Source of the DNA: Phytophthora colocasiae
Lineage: Eukaryota > Oomycota > Peronosporomycetes > Peronosporales > Peronosporaceae
Length of the DNA stretch: 64,000 bases
Direction of reading: 5' to 3'
Assembly: GCA_018806915.1 (NCBI GenBank)
Contig: JAGKQI010000021.1
Location: forward strand, 682,001 to 746,000
Shown here: positions 30,750-41,600 of the stretch, one piece after another
Numbering within the stretch: the first letter of the stretch is position 1
How the letters are laid out: each line of letters begins with the position of its first letter
The notes under the pieces: generated by a model
The model's database searches: none
Told to the model about the DNA's origin: nothing
The model's input: only the letters and a program-made list of their open reading frames with translations
Position numbers and translations under genes: made by a program

Positions 30750-32089
30750 AAACTTGGATAACTTTGCGAAGACTTAACATATAGGAATGCTACTTAGTAT
30801 GATCATATAGCGCGTTAAATTTTACATTGAATCCATCTAAGTAGATCGAGGAGACTTCAAGTTGAAGTGTAACGGGGATGTTACACGAATGTTTCTCGTT
30901 GGTGTGTAACACTCATGGATACATTTATGTGGGTACATAATGGTGTGGCACACACGAGTAGATACGTAGATAGCCTCAGAGCCTCACGTTGCATTTTGAT
31001 TAGGATTTAGTATGTTAGATACTAAATCCGTTACATTTAGGATTAGGGCAATAAAGTCAATAAAAATCAGTTTGCATTTTACATAGTTAGTGTTAGTCCT
31101 TTGTTATAGGGACGCTGACTCTGCGAGTCCCGTATTTAGTGGACTACTTGATTCTTGTATAGAACCGAGGCTAGTGCCTTGCAAGCAGGACTCTACGAGT
31201 CAACTAAACTTCCTCTGTGCGGTGCACATCTACGCAGCCCCGCTGCATGAAGTATAGTTATGGTCGGTCAAAGGTGAAAAAATGAAAATTCACTTTGACA
31301 GTTAATAAGTTTGCCAAAAATAAGATTTTGGATAGCTACCAAGTATAGTCGTGTGGAGCGTTAAAACTACATAAGGGACATCTAAGTAGCGTTGCTTAAG
31401 TGCAAGGCTAGCCGAAGTTAGAGCAGAAAGAGTGAAAAGTGAGTAAAATTGAGTAGAAAGTAAGTAATTTGACTTTAAACTTGAATAACTTGGCAAAGAC
31501 TAAACATATGGAAATGCTTCTTAGTATGATCATGTAGCACGTCAAATTCTATATTGAATTCAGAGCGAGGAGACTTTAAGTCTAAGTATAGGTAAAATTT
31601 TGAGAAATCACTTTGATAGTAAATAACTTTGTCAAAAATAAGATTTGGGAGTTCTACCAAGAAAATTTGTGTGAAGCATCAGAAACTACGTTAGGTTCAT
31701 AAACGTAGCATCGCCTAAGTGCAAGAATAGCCGAAGTTAGAGCAGAAAAAGTGAAACTTTTGAAGGGAAACTCGCGTAGTAGTAGGCAAACTACCAAACA
31801 CTTCAGGTACACATTTCCGCACGATACACACCAGGTAGATACTCGCGATATGGACCGGTTTTGTGCACAAAACCCAGGTAGCCTACACATGTACTGTTCG
31901 TAGCTGTATAAAAAGTCGCAAGGCGTTTCATTTGTGTCGCACACGCCCCTTAAATATGCTGGTTTTGTTTTTTTAAAGACGGTGGAAACTACATGACGTT
32001 CGTACGGTACAAACATCTCTATATCTGAGAAACACTAACGCAAAATAGCAACAAACCGGTTGCGTCAGTGCTGAAGCAGTGGCGCGACT
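30750..32089. repeat. AT-rich region of diverged direct repeats, no gene
   Basis: Several stretches recur in diverged form: AACTTG.ATAACTT...AAGAC (30750-30870 and 31480-31590), and CTACCAAG...GCCGAAGTTAGAGCAGAAA (about 31336-31435 and 31655-31760). These are probably an old satellite or dispersed element into which the Copia and an LTR-like block inserted. No frame has family resemblance. Confidence 0.6.
31073..31246 (+). mobile_element. Solo copy of the short LTR-like block
   Basis: Starts TGCATTTTACATAG and ends CCCGCTGCA; about 85-90% similar by eye to 9417-9594. No PBS, gag or clear target duplication beside it. Confidence 0.55.
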
Positions 32090-32186
32090 GGCCTAGGGTT
32101 TTGGCCTAGGGTTTTGGCCTAGGGTTTTGGCCTAGGGTTTTGGCCTAGGGTTTTGGCCTAGGGTTTTGGCCTAGGGTTTTGGCCTA
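32090..32186. repeat. 13-bp minisatellite at the array boundary
   Basis: Seven complete exact copies of GGCCTAGGGTTTT (32090-32180) and six bases of an eighth. Each unit includes TAGGGTTT, a permutation of the plant/oomycete-type telomere repeat TTTAGGG with one extra T. The long satellite starts at CTATATATTTGATC, overlapping the last partial copy. Confidence 0.95.
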
Positions 32187-32199
32187 TATATTTGATCTC

Positions 32200-32219
32200 G
32201 GCGATAGATATCTATCGCC
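32200..32219. repeat. 20-bp perfect palindrome of the satellite unit (first of 39)
   Basis: GGCGATAGATATCTATCGCC reads the same on both strands and recurs, unchanged, 16 bp into each unit that I checked, including the partial one at 63872. A symmetrical protein-binding site or cruciform is possible. Confidence 0.95.
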
Positions 32220-32228
32220 AGGGTTTTC

Positions 32229-32352
32229 GGGCGCATTTCCGCCCCTTAGTTTAGGCATCGCGGGCGCACTTTTCCCTCCATCGAAGGGTCCAGAAAACCC
32301 AAAACGTAATATTCGGTACCTCTGAAAATTAACTTTGGGCGTTTCCGCGCCC
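32229..32352. repeat. Two small hairpins with the same stem in each unit
   Basis: GGGCG-6-CGCCC at 32229-32244 (loop CATTTC) and again GGGCG-6-CGCCC at 32337-32352 (loop TTTCCG). Shown for unit 1; both recur in the other units. Confidence 0.85.
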
Positions 32353-32473
32353 TGGACAGATGCAAGAATACACACATTTCGGCCTATAGCGAAGCCAAAA
32401 GTCGTTGTTTCCAAAAAAAAAAAAGACACACATCAGTGATTTGTATGTAGCATGCGTTTCGTAGTTTAATGTG

Positions 32474-32481
32474 TATAAAAA
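32474..32481 (+). promoter_or_regulatory. TATA-like box in the satellite unit
   Basis: TATAAAAA about 60 bp after the poly-A tract in unit 1; its A-run varies between units (TATAAAGG, TATAAAAGG, TATAAAAAGG). On the minus strand the poly-A tract is a T-run of the sort that ends RNA polymerase III transcripts. No transcript is known to me. Confidence 0.3.
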
Positions 32482-32613
32482 GGACATATGTGCATGGTCA
32501 TTTATCGATAGCCACATCTCACCACATCGTCCTCTGATGGACCTGGAATTTCGCGAGAGTGCTCTTGGCCGCACTGCCTTTATTAGAGAGTATATACATC
32601 TGTTTTAGCATCA

Positions 32614-32643
32614 CTTTATAGCCAATCAGTGGCCTTTATAAAG
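32614..32643. promoter_or_regulatory. CCAAT box between two opposed TATA-like boxes
   Basis: In unit 1, CTTTATAG (32614-32621, CTATAAAG on the minus strand), CCAAT (32622-32626) and CTTTATAAAG (32634-32643, itself palindromic). The layout is that of a compact two-way promoter and it recurs unchanged in the array. Promoter activity is inference. Confidence 0.35.
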
Positions 32644-35600
32644 CAGAATGCTGGTAAAGCCTACACAACCAGTGAAACTGTGTGTGCGCCTATATGCGAC
32701 GAAGCGACAAGCGTCTATCTGGTTGCACGATGCCACCAACATATGGGAAGTGACCAATGGGCATGCAGATGTGTAATATACTGAATTCAAGTGAACAGCA
32801 GCTCGCCACGTGCCCCCAGCTTCTCGCCCGCGCCTGGGTGTCTATCCACAACCTTTACATAGACGGGACGACGTGCTTTTGAGGCTAGGGGACCTGCCGC
32901 CGCCGCCAATCGATCCGTCTCGATCTGTAGATGTGTTTTGCACTGCGAGTTGCTCGATAACGCCAAGTTTTGAGCCCACAGCGCCGTCTAGAAGGTAGAC
33001 AAGCGTCGCTCGAATGCTATATATTTGATCTCGGCGATAGATATCTATCGCCAGGGTTTTCGGGCGCATTTCCGCCCCTTAGTTTAGGCATCGCGGGCGC
33101 ACTTTTCCCTCCATCGAAGGGTCCAGAAAACCCAAAACGTAATATTCGGTACCTCTGAAAATTAACTTTGGGCGTTTCCGCGCCCTGGACAGATGCAAGA
33201 ATACACACATTTCGGCCTATAGCGAAGCCAAAAGTCGTTGTTTCCAAAAAAAAAAAGACACACATCAGTGATTTGTATGTAGCATGCGTTTCGTAGTTTA
33301 ATGTGTATAAAAAGGACATATGTGCATGGTCATTTATCGATAGCCACATCTCACCACATCGTCCTCTGATGGACCTGGAATTTCGCGAGAGTGCTCTTGG
33401 CCGCACTGCCTTTATTAGAGAGTATATACATCTGTTTTAGCATCACTTTATAGCCAATCAGTGGCCTTTATAAAGCAGAATGCTGGTAAAGCCTACACAA
33501 CCAGTGAAACTGTGTGTGCGCCTATATGCGACGAAGCGACAAGCGTCTATCTGGTTGCACGATGCCACCAACATATGGGAAGTGACCAATGGGCATGCAG
33601 ATGTGTACTATACTGAATTCAAGTGAACAGCAGCTCGCCACGTGCCCCCAGCTTCTCGCCCGCGCCTGGGTGTCTATCCACAACCTTTACATAGACGGGA
33701 CGACGTGCTTTGAGGCTAGGGGACCTGCCGCCGCCGCCAATCGATCCGTCTCGATCTGTAGATGTGTTTTGCACTGCGAGTTGCTCGATAACGCCAAGTT
33801 TTGAGCCCACAGCGCCGTCTAGAAGGTAGACAAGCGTCGCTCGAATGCTATATATTTGATCTCGGCGATAGATATCTATCGCCAGGGTTTTCGGGCGCAT
33901 TTCCGCCCCTTAGTTTAGGCATCGCGGGCGCACTTTTCCCTCCATCGAAGGGTCCAGAAAACCCAAAACGTAATATTCGGTACCTCTGAAAATTAACTTT
34001 GGGCGTTTCCGCGCCCTGGACAGATGCAAGAATACACACATTTCGGCCTATAGCGAAGCCAAAAGTCGTTGTTTCCAAAAAAAAAAGACACACATCAGTG
34101 ATTTGTATGTAGCATGCGTTTCGTAGTTTAATGTGTATAAAAGGACATATGTGCATGGTCATTTATCGATAGCCACATCTCACCACATCGTCCTCTGATG
34201 GACCTGGAATTTCGCGAGAGTGCTCTTGGCCGCACTGCCTTTATTAGAGAGTATATACATCTGTTTTAGCATCACTTTATAGCCAATCAGTGGCCTTTAT
34301 AAAGCAGAATGCTGGTAAAGCCTACACAACCAGTGAAACTGTGTGTGCGCCTATATGCGACGAAGCGACAAGCGTCTATCTGGTTGCACGATGCCACCAA
34401 CATATGGGAAGTGACCAATGGGCATGCAGATGTGTACTATACTGAATTCAAGTGAACAGCAGCTCGCCACGTGCCCCCAGCTTCTCGCCCGCGCCTGGGT
34501 GTCTATCCACAACCTTTACATAGACGGGACGACGTGCTTTTGAGGCTAGGGGACCTGCCGCCGCCGCCAATCGATCCGTCTCGATCTGTAGATGTGTTTT
34601 GCACTGCGAGTTGCTCGATAACGCCAAGTTTTGAGCCCACAGCGCCGTCTAGAAGGTAGACAAGCGTCGCTCGAATGCTATATATTTGATCTCGGCGATA
34701 GATATCTATCGCCAGGGTTTTCGGGCGCATTTCCGCCCCTTAGTTTAGGCATCGCGGGCGCACTTTTCCCTCCATCGAAGGGTCCAGAAAACCCAAAACG
34801 TAATATTCGGTACCTCTGAAAATTAACTTTGGGCGTTTCCGCGCCCTGGACAGATGCAAGAATACACACATTTCGGCCTATAGCGAAGCCAAAAGTCGTT
34901 GTTTCCAAAAAAAAAAGACACACATCAGTGATTTGTATGTAGCATGCGTTTCTGTAGTTTAATGTGTATAAAAGGACATATGTGCATGGTCATTTATCGA
35001 TAGCCACATCTCACCACATCGTCCTCTGATGGACCTGGAATTTCGCGAGAGTGCTCTTGGCCGCACTGCCTTTATTAGAGAGTATATACATCTGTTTTAG
35101 CATCACTTTATAGCCAATCAGTGGCCTTTATAAAGCAGAATGCTGGTAAAGCCTACACAACCAGTGAAACTGTGTGTGCGCCTATATGCGACGAAGCGAC
35201 AAGCGTCTATCTGGTTGCACGATGCCACCAACATATGGGAAGTGACCAATGGGCATGCAGATGTGTAATATACTGAATTCAAGTGAACAGCAGCTCGCCA
35301 CGTGCCCCCAGCTTCTCGCCCGCGCCTGGGTGTCTATCCACAACCTTTACATAGACGGGACGACGTGCTTTTGAGGCTAGGGGACCTGCCGCCGCCGCCA
35401 ATCGATCCGTCTCGATCTGTAGATGTGTTTTGCACTGCGAGTTGCTCGATAACGCCAAGTTTTGAGCCCACAGCGCCGTCTAGAAGGTAGACAAGCGTCG
35501 CTCGAATGCTATATATTTGATCTCGGCGATAGATATCTATCGCCAGGGTTTTCGGGCGCATTTCCGCCCCTTAGTTTAGGCATCGCGGGCGCACTTTTCC

Positions 35601-38600
35601 CTCCATCGAAGGGTCCAGAAAACCCAAAACGTAATATTCGGTACCTCTGAAAATTAACTTTGGGCGTTTCCGCGCCCTGGACAGATGCAAGAATACACAC
35701 ATTTCGGCCTATAGCGAAGCCAAAAGTCGTTGTTTCCAAAAAAAAAAAAGACACACATCAGTGATTTGTATGTAGCATGCGTTTCGTAGTTTAATGTGTA
35801 TAAAAAGGACATATGTGCATGGTCATTTATCGATAGCCACATCTCACCACATCGTCCTCTGATGGACCTGGAATTTCGCGAGAGTGCTCTTGGCCGCACT
35901 GCCTTTATTAGAGAGTATATACATCTGTTTTAGCATCACTTTATAGCCAATCAGTGGCCTTTATAAAGCAGAATGCTGGTAAAGCCTACACAACCAGTGA
36001 AACTGTGTGTGCGCCTATATGCGACGAAGCGACAAGCGTCTATCTGGTTGCACGATGCCACCAACATATGGGAAGTGACCAATGGGCATGCAGATGTGTA
36101 CTATACTGAATTCAAGTGAACAGCAGCTCGCCACGTGCCCCAGCTTCTCGCCCGCGCCTGGGTGTCTATCCACAACCTTTACATAGACGGGACGACGTGC
36201 TTTTGAGGCTAGGGGACCTGCCGCCGCCGCCAATCGATCCGTCTCGATCTGTAGATGTGTTTTGCACTGCGAGTTGCTCGATAACGCCAAGTTTTGAGCC
36301 CACAGCGCCGTCTAGAAGGTAGACAAGCGTCGCTCGAATGCTATATATTTGATCTCGGCGATAGATATCTATCGCCAGGGTTTTCGGGCGCATTTCCGCC
36401 CCTTAGTTTAGGCATCGCGGGCGCACTTTTCCCTCCATCGAAGGGTCCAGAAAACCCAAAACGTAATATTCGGTACCTCTGAAAATTAACTTTGGGCGTT
36501 TCCGCGCCCTGGACAGATGCAAGAATACACACATTTCGGCCTATAGCGAAGCCAAAAGTCGTTGTTTCCAAAAAAAAAAAAGACACACATCAGTGATTTG
36601 TATGTAGCATGCGTTTCGTAGTTTAATGTGTATAAAAAGGACATATGTGCATGGTCATTTATCGATAGCCACATCTCACCACATCGTCCTCTGATGGACC
36701 TGGAATTTCGCGAGAGTGCTCTTGGCCGCACTGCCTTTATTAGAGAGTATATACATCTGTTTTAGCATCACTTTATAGCCAATCAGTGGCCTTTATAAAG
36801 CAGAATGCTGGTAAAGCCTACACAACCAGTGAAACTGTGTGTGCGCCTATATGCGACGAAGCGACAAGCGTCTATCTGGTTGCACGATGCCACCAACATA
36901 TGGGAAGTGACCAATGGGCATGCAGATGTGTACTATACTGAATTCAAGTGAACAGCAGCTCGCCACGTGCCCCCAGCTTCTCGCCCGCGCCTGGGTGTCT
37001 ATCCACAACCTTTACATAGACGGGACGACGTGCTTTTGAGGCTAGGGGACCTGCCGCCGCCGCCAATCGATCCGTCTCGATCTGTAGATGTGTTTTGCAC
37101 TGCGAGTTGCTCGATAACGCCAAGTTTTGAGCCCACAGCGCCGTCTAGAAGGTAGACAAGCGTCGCTCGAATGCTATATATTTGATCTCGGCGATAGATA
37201 TCTATCGCCAGGGTTTTCGGGCGCATTTCCGCCCCTTAGTTTAGGCATCGCGGGCGCACTTTTCCCTCCATCGAAGGGTCCAGAAAACCCAAAACGTAAT
37301 ATTCGGTACCTCTGAAAATTAACTTTGGGCGTTTCCGCGCCCTGGACAGATGCAAGAATACACACATTTCGGCCTATAGCGAAGCCAAAAGTCGTTGTTT
37401 CCAAAAAAAAAAAAAAGACACACATCAGTGATTTGTATGTAGCATGCGTTTCGTAGTTTAATGTGTATAAAAAGGACATATGTGCATGGTCATTTATCGA
37501 TAGCCACATCTCACCACATCGTCCTCTGATGGACCTGGAATTTCGCGAGGGTGCACTCTTGGCCGCACTGCCTTTATTAGAGAGTATATACATCTGTTTT
37601 AGCATCACTTTATAGCCAATCAGTGGCCTTTATAAAGCAGAATGCTGGTAAAGCCTACACAACCAGTGAAACTGTGTGTGCGCCTATATGCGACGAAGCG
37701 ACAAGCGTCTATCTGGTTGCACGATGCCACCAACATATGGGAAGTGACCAATGGGCATGCAGATGTGTACTATACTGAATTCAAGTGAACAGCAGCTCGC
37801 CACGTGCCCCCAGCTTCTCGCCCGCGCCTGGGTGTCTATCCACAACCTTTACATAGACGGGACGACGTGCTTGTGAGGCTAGGGGACCTGCCGCCGCCGC
37901 CAATCGATCCGTCTCGATCTGTAGATGTGTTTTGCACTGCGAGTTGCTCGATAACGCCAAGTTTTGAGCCCACAGCGCCGTCTAGAAGGTAGACAAGCGT
38001 CGCTCGAATGCTATATATTTGATCTCGGCGATAGATATCTATCGCCAGGGTTTTCGGGCGCATTTCCGCCCCTTAGTTTAGGCATCGCGGGCGCACTTTT
38101 CCCTCCATCGAAGGGTCCAGAAAACCCAAAACGTAATATTCGGTACCTCTGAAAATTAACTTTGGGCGTTTCCGCGCCCTGGACAGATGCAAGAATACAC
38201 ACATTTCGGCCTATAGCGAAGCCAAAAGTCGTTGTTTCCAAAAAAAAAAAAGACACACATCAGTGATTTGTATGTAGCATGCGTTTCGTAGTTTGATGTG
38301 TATAAAAAGGACATATGTGCATGGCCATTTATCGATAGCCACATCTCACCGCATCGTCCTCTGATGGACCTGGAATTTCGCGAGGGTGCTCTTGGCCGCA
38401 CTGCCTTTATTAGAGAGTATATACATCTGTTTTAGCATCACTTTATAGCCAATCAGTGGCCTTTATAAAGCAGAATGCTGGTAAAGCCTACACAACCAGT
38501 GAAACTGTGTGTGCGCCTATATGCGACGAAGCGACAAGCGTCTATCTGGTTGCACGATGCCACCAACATATGGGAAGTGACCAATGGGCATGCAGATGTG

Positions 38601-41600
38601 TACTATACTGAATTCAAGTGAACAGCAGCTCGCCACGTGCCCCCAGCTTCTCGCCCGCGCCTGGGTGTCTATCCACAACCTTTACATAGACGGGACGACG
38701 TGCTTTTGAGGCTAGGGGACCTGCCGCCGCCGCCAATCGATCCGTCTCGATCTGTAGATGTGTTTTGCACTGCGAGTTGCTCGATAACGCCAAGTTTTGA
38801 GCCCACAGCGCCGTCTAGAAGGTAGACAAGCGTCGCTCGAATGCTATATATTTGATCTCGGCGATAGATATCTATCGCCAGGGTTTTCGGGCGCATTTCC
38901 GCCCCTTAGTTTAGGCATCGCGGGCGCACTTTTCCCTCCATCGAAGGGTCCAGAAAACCCAAAACGTAATATTCGGTACCTCTGAAAATTAACTTTGGGC
39001 GTTTCCGCGCCCTGGACAGATGCAAGAATACACACATTTCGGCCTATAGCGAAGCCAAAAGTCGTTGTTTCCAAAAAAAAAAAAGACACACATCAGTGAT
39101 TTGTATGTAGCATGCGTTTCGTAGTTTGATGTGTATAAAAAGGACATATGTGCATGGCCATTTATCGATAGCCACATCTCACCGCATCGTCCTCTGATGG
39201 ACCTGGAATTTCGCGAGAGTGCTCTTGGCCGCACTGCCTTTATTAGAGAGTATATACATCTGTTTTAGCATCACTTTATAGCCAATCAGTGGCCTTTATA
39301 AAGCAGAATGCTGGTAAAGCCTACACAACCAGTGAAACTGTGTGTGCGCCTATATGCGACGAAGCGACAAGCGTCTATCTGGTTGCACGATGCCACCAAC
39401 ATATGGGAAGTGACCAATGGGCATGCAGATGTGTACTATACTGAATTCAAGTGAACAGCAGCTCGCCACGTGCCCCAGCTTCTCGCCCGCGCCTGGGTGT
39501 CTATCCACAACCTTTACATAGACGGGACGACGTGCTTTTGAGGCTAGGGGACCTGCCGCCGCCGCCAATCGATCCGTCTCGATCTGTAGATGTGTTTTGC
39601 ACTGCGAGTTGCTCGATAACGCCAAGTTTTGAGCCCACAGCGCCGTCTAGAAGGTAGACAAGCGTCGCTCGAATGCTATATATTTGATCTCGGCGATAGA
39701 TATCTATCGCCAGGGTTTTCGGGCGCATTTCCGCCCCTTAGTTTAGGCATCGCGGGCGCACTTTTCCCTCCATCGAAGGGTCCAGAAAACCCAAAACGTA
39801 ATATTCGGTACCTCTGAAAATTAACTTTGGGCGTTTCCGCGCCCTGGACAGATGCAAGAATACACACATTTCGGCCTATAGCGAAGCCAAAAGTCGTTGT
39901 TTCCAAAAAAAAAAAAAAGACACACATCAGTGATTTGTATGTAGCATGCGTTTCGTAGTTTAATGTGTATAAAAGGACATATGTGCATGGTCATTTATCG
40001 ATAGCCACATCTCACCACATCGTCCTCTAATGGACCTGGAATTTCGCGAGGGTGCACTCTTGGCCGCACTGCCTTTATTAGAGAGTATATACATCTGTTT
40101 TAGCATCACTTTATAGCCAATCAGTGGCCTTTATAAAGCAGAATGCTGGTAAAGCCTACACAACCAGTGAAACTGTGTGTGCGCCTATATGCGACGAAGC
40201 GACAAGCGTCTATCTGGTTGCACGATGCCACCAACATATGGGAAGTGACCAATGGGCATGCAGATGTGTACTATACTGAATTCAAGTGAACAGCAGCTCG
40301 CCACGTGCCCCAGCTTCTCGCCCGCGCCTGGGTGTCTATCCACAACCTTTACATAGACGGGACGACGTGCTTTTGAGGCTAGGGGACCTGCCGCCGCCGC
40401 CAATCGATCCGTCTCGATCTGTAGATGTGTTTTGCACTGCGAGTTGCTCGATAACGCCAAGTTTTGAGCCCACAGCGCCGTCTAGAAGGTAGACAAGCGT
40501 CGCTCGAATGCTATATATTTGATCTCGGCGATAGATATCTATCGCCAGGGTTTTCGGGCGCATTTCCGCCCCTTAGTTTAGGCATCGCGGGCGCACTTTT
40601 CCCTCCATCGAAGGGTCCAGAAAACCCAAAACGTAATATTCGGTACCTCTGAAAATTAACTTTGGGCGTTTCCGCGCCCTGGACAGATGCAAGAATACAC
40701 ACATTTCGGCCTATAGCGAAGCCAAAAGTCGTTGTTTCCAAAAAAAAAAAAAAAAGACACACATCAGTGATTTGTATGTAGCATGCGTTTCGTAGTTTAA
40801 TGTGTATAAAAAGGACATATGTGCATGGTCATTTATCGATAGCCACATCTCACCACATCGTCCTCTAATGGACCTGGAATTTCGCGAGGGTGCACTCTTG
40901 GCCGCACTGCCTTTATTAGAGAGTATATACATCTGTTTTAGCATCACTTTATAGCCAATCAGTGGCCTTTATAAAGCAGAATGCTGGTAAAGCCTACACA
41001 ACCAGTGAAACTGTGTGTGCGCCTATATGCGACGAAGCGACAAGCGTCTATCTGGTTGCACGATGCCACCAACATATGGGAAGTGACCAATGGGCATGCA
41101 GATGTGTACTATACTGAATTCAAGTGAACAGCAGCTCGCCACGTGCCCCCAGCTTCTCGCCCGCGCCTGGGTGTCTATCCACAACCTTTACATAGACGGG
41201 ACGACGTGCTTTTGAGGCTAGGGGACCTGCCGCCGCCGCCAATCGATCCGTCTCGATCTGTAGATGTGTTTTGCACTGCGAGTTGCTCGATAACGCCAAG
41301 TTTTGAGCCCACAGCGCCGTCTAGAAGGTAGACAAGCGTCGCTCGAATGCTATATATTTGATCTCGGCGATAGATATCTATCGCCAGGGTTTTCGGGCGC
41401 ATTTCCGCCCCTTAGTTTAGGCATCGCGGGCGCACTTTTCCCTCCATCGAAGGGTCCAGAAAACCCAAAACGTAATATTCGGTACCTCTGAAAATTAACT
41501 TTGGGCGTTTCCGCGCCCTGGACAGATGCAAGAATACACACATTTCGGCCTATAGCGAAGCCAAAAGTCGTTGTTTCAAAAAAAAAAAAAGACACACATC

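Noticed and set aside
32090..32186. A true telomere
   Set aside because: Only seven 13-mers with GGCC inserted, with satellite continuing for more than 31 kb; at most telomere-like.
32184..33016. 5S rRNA, tRNA or spliceosomal RNA gene in the satellite unit
   Set aside because: No 5S core, no tRNA A/B boxes with a fitting cloverleaf (GCTCGAATGC is only a weak B-box likeness), and no U1-U6 hallmark sequence could be found on either strand by eye.
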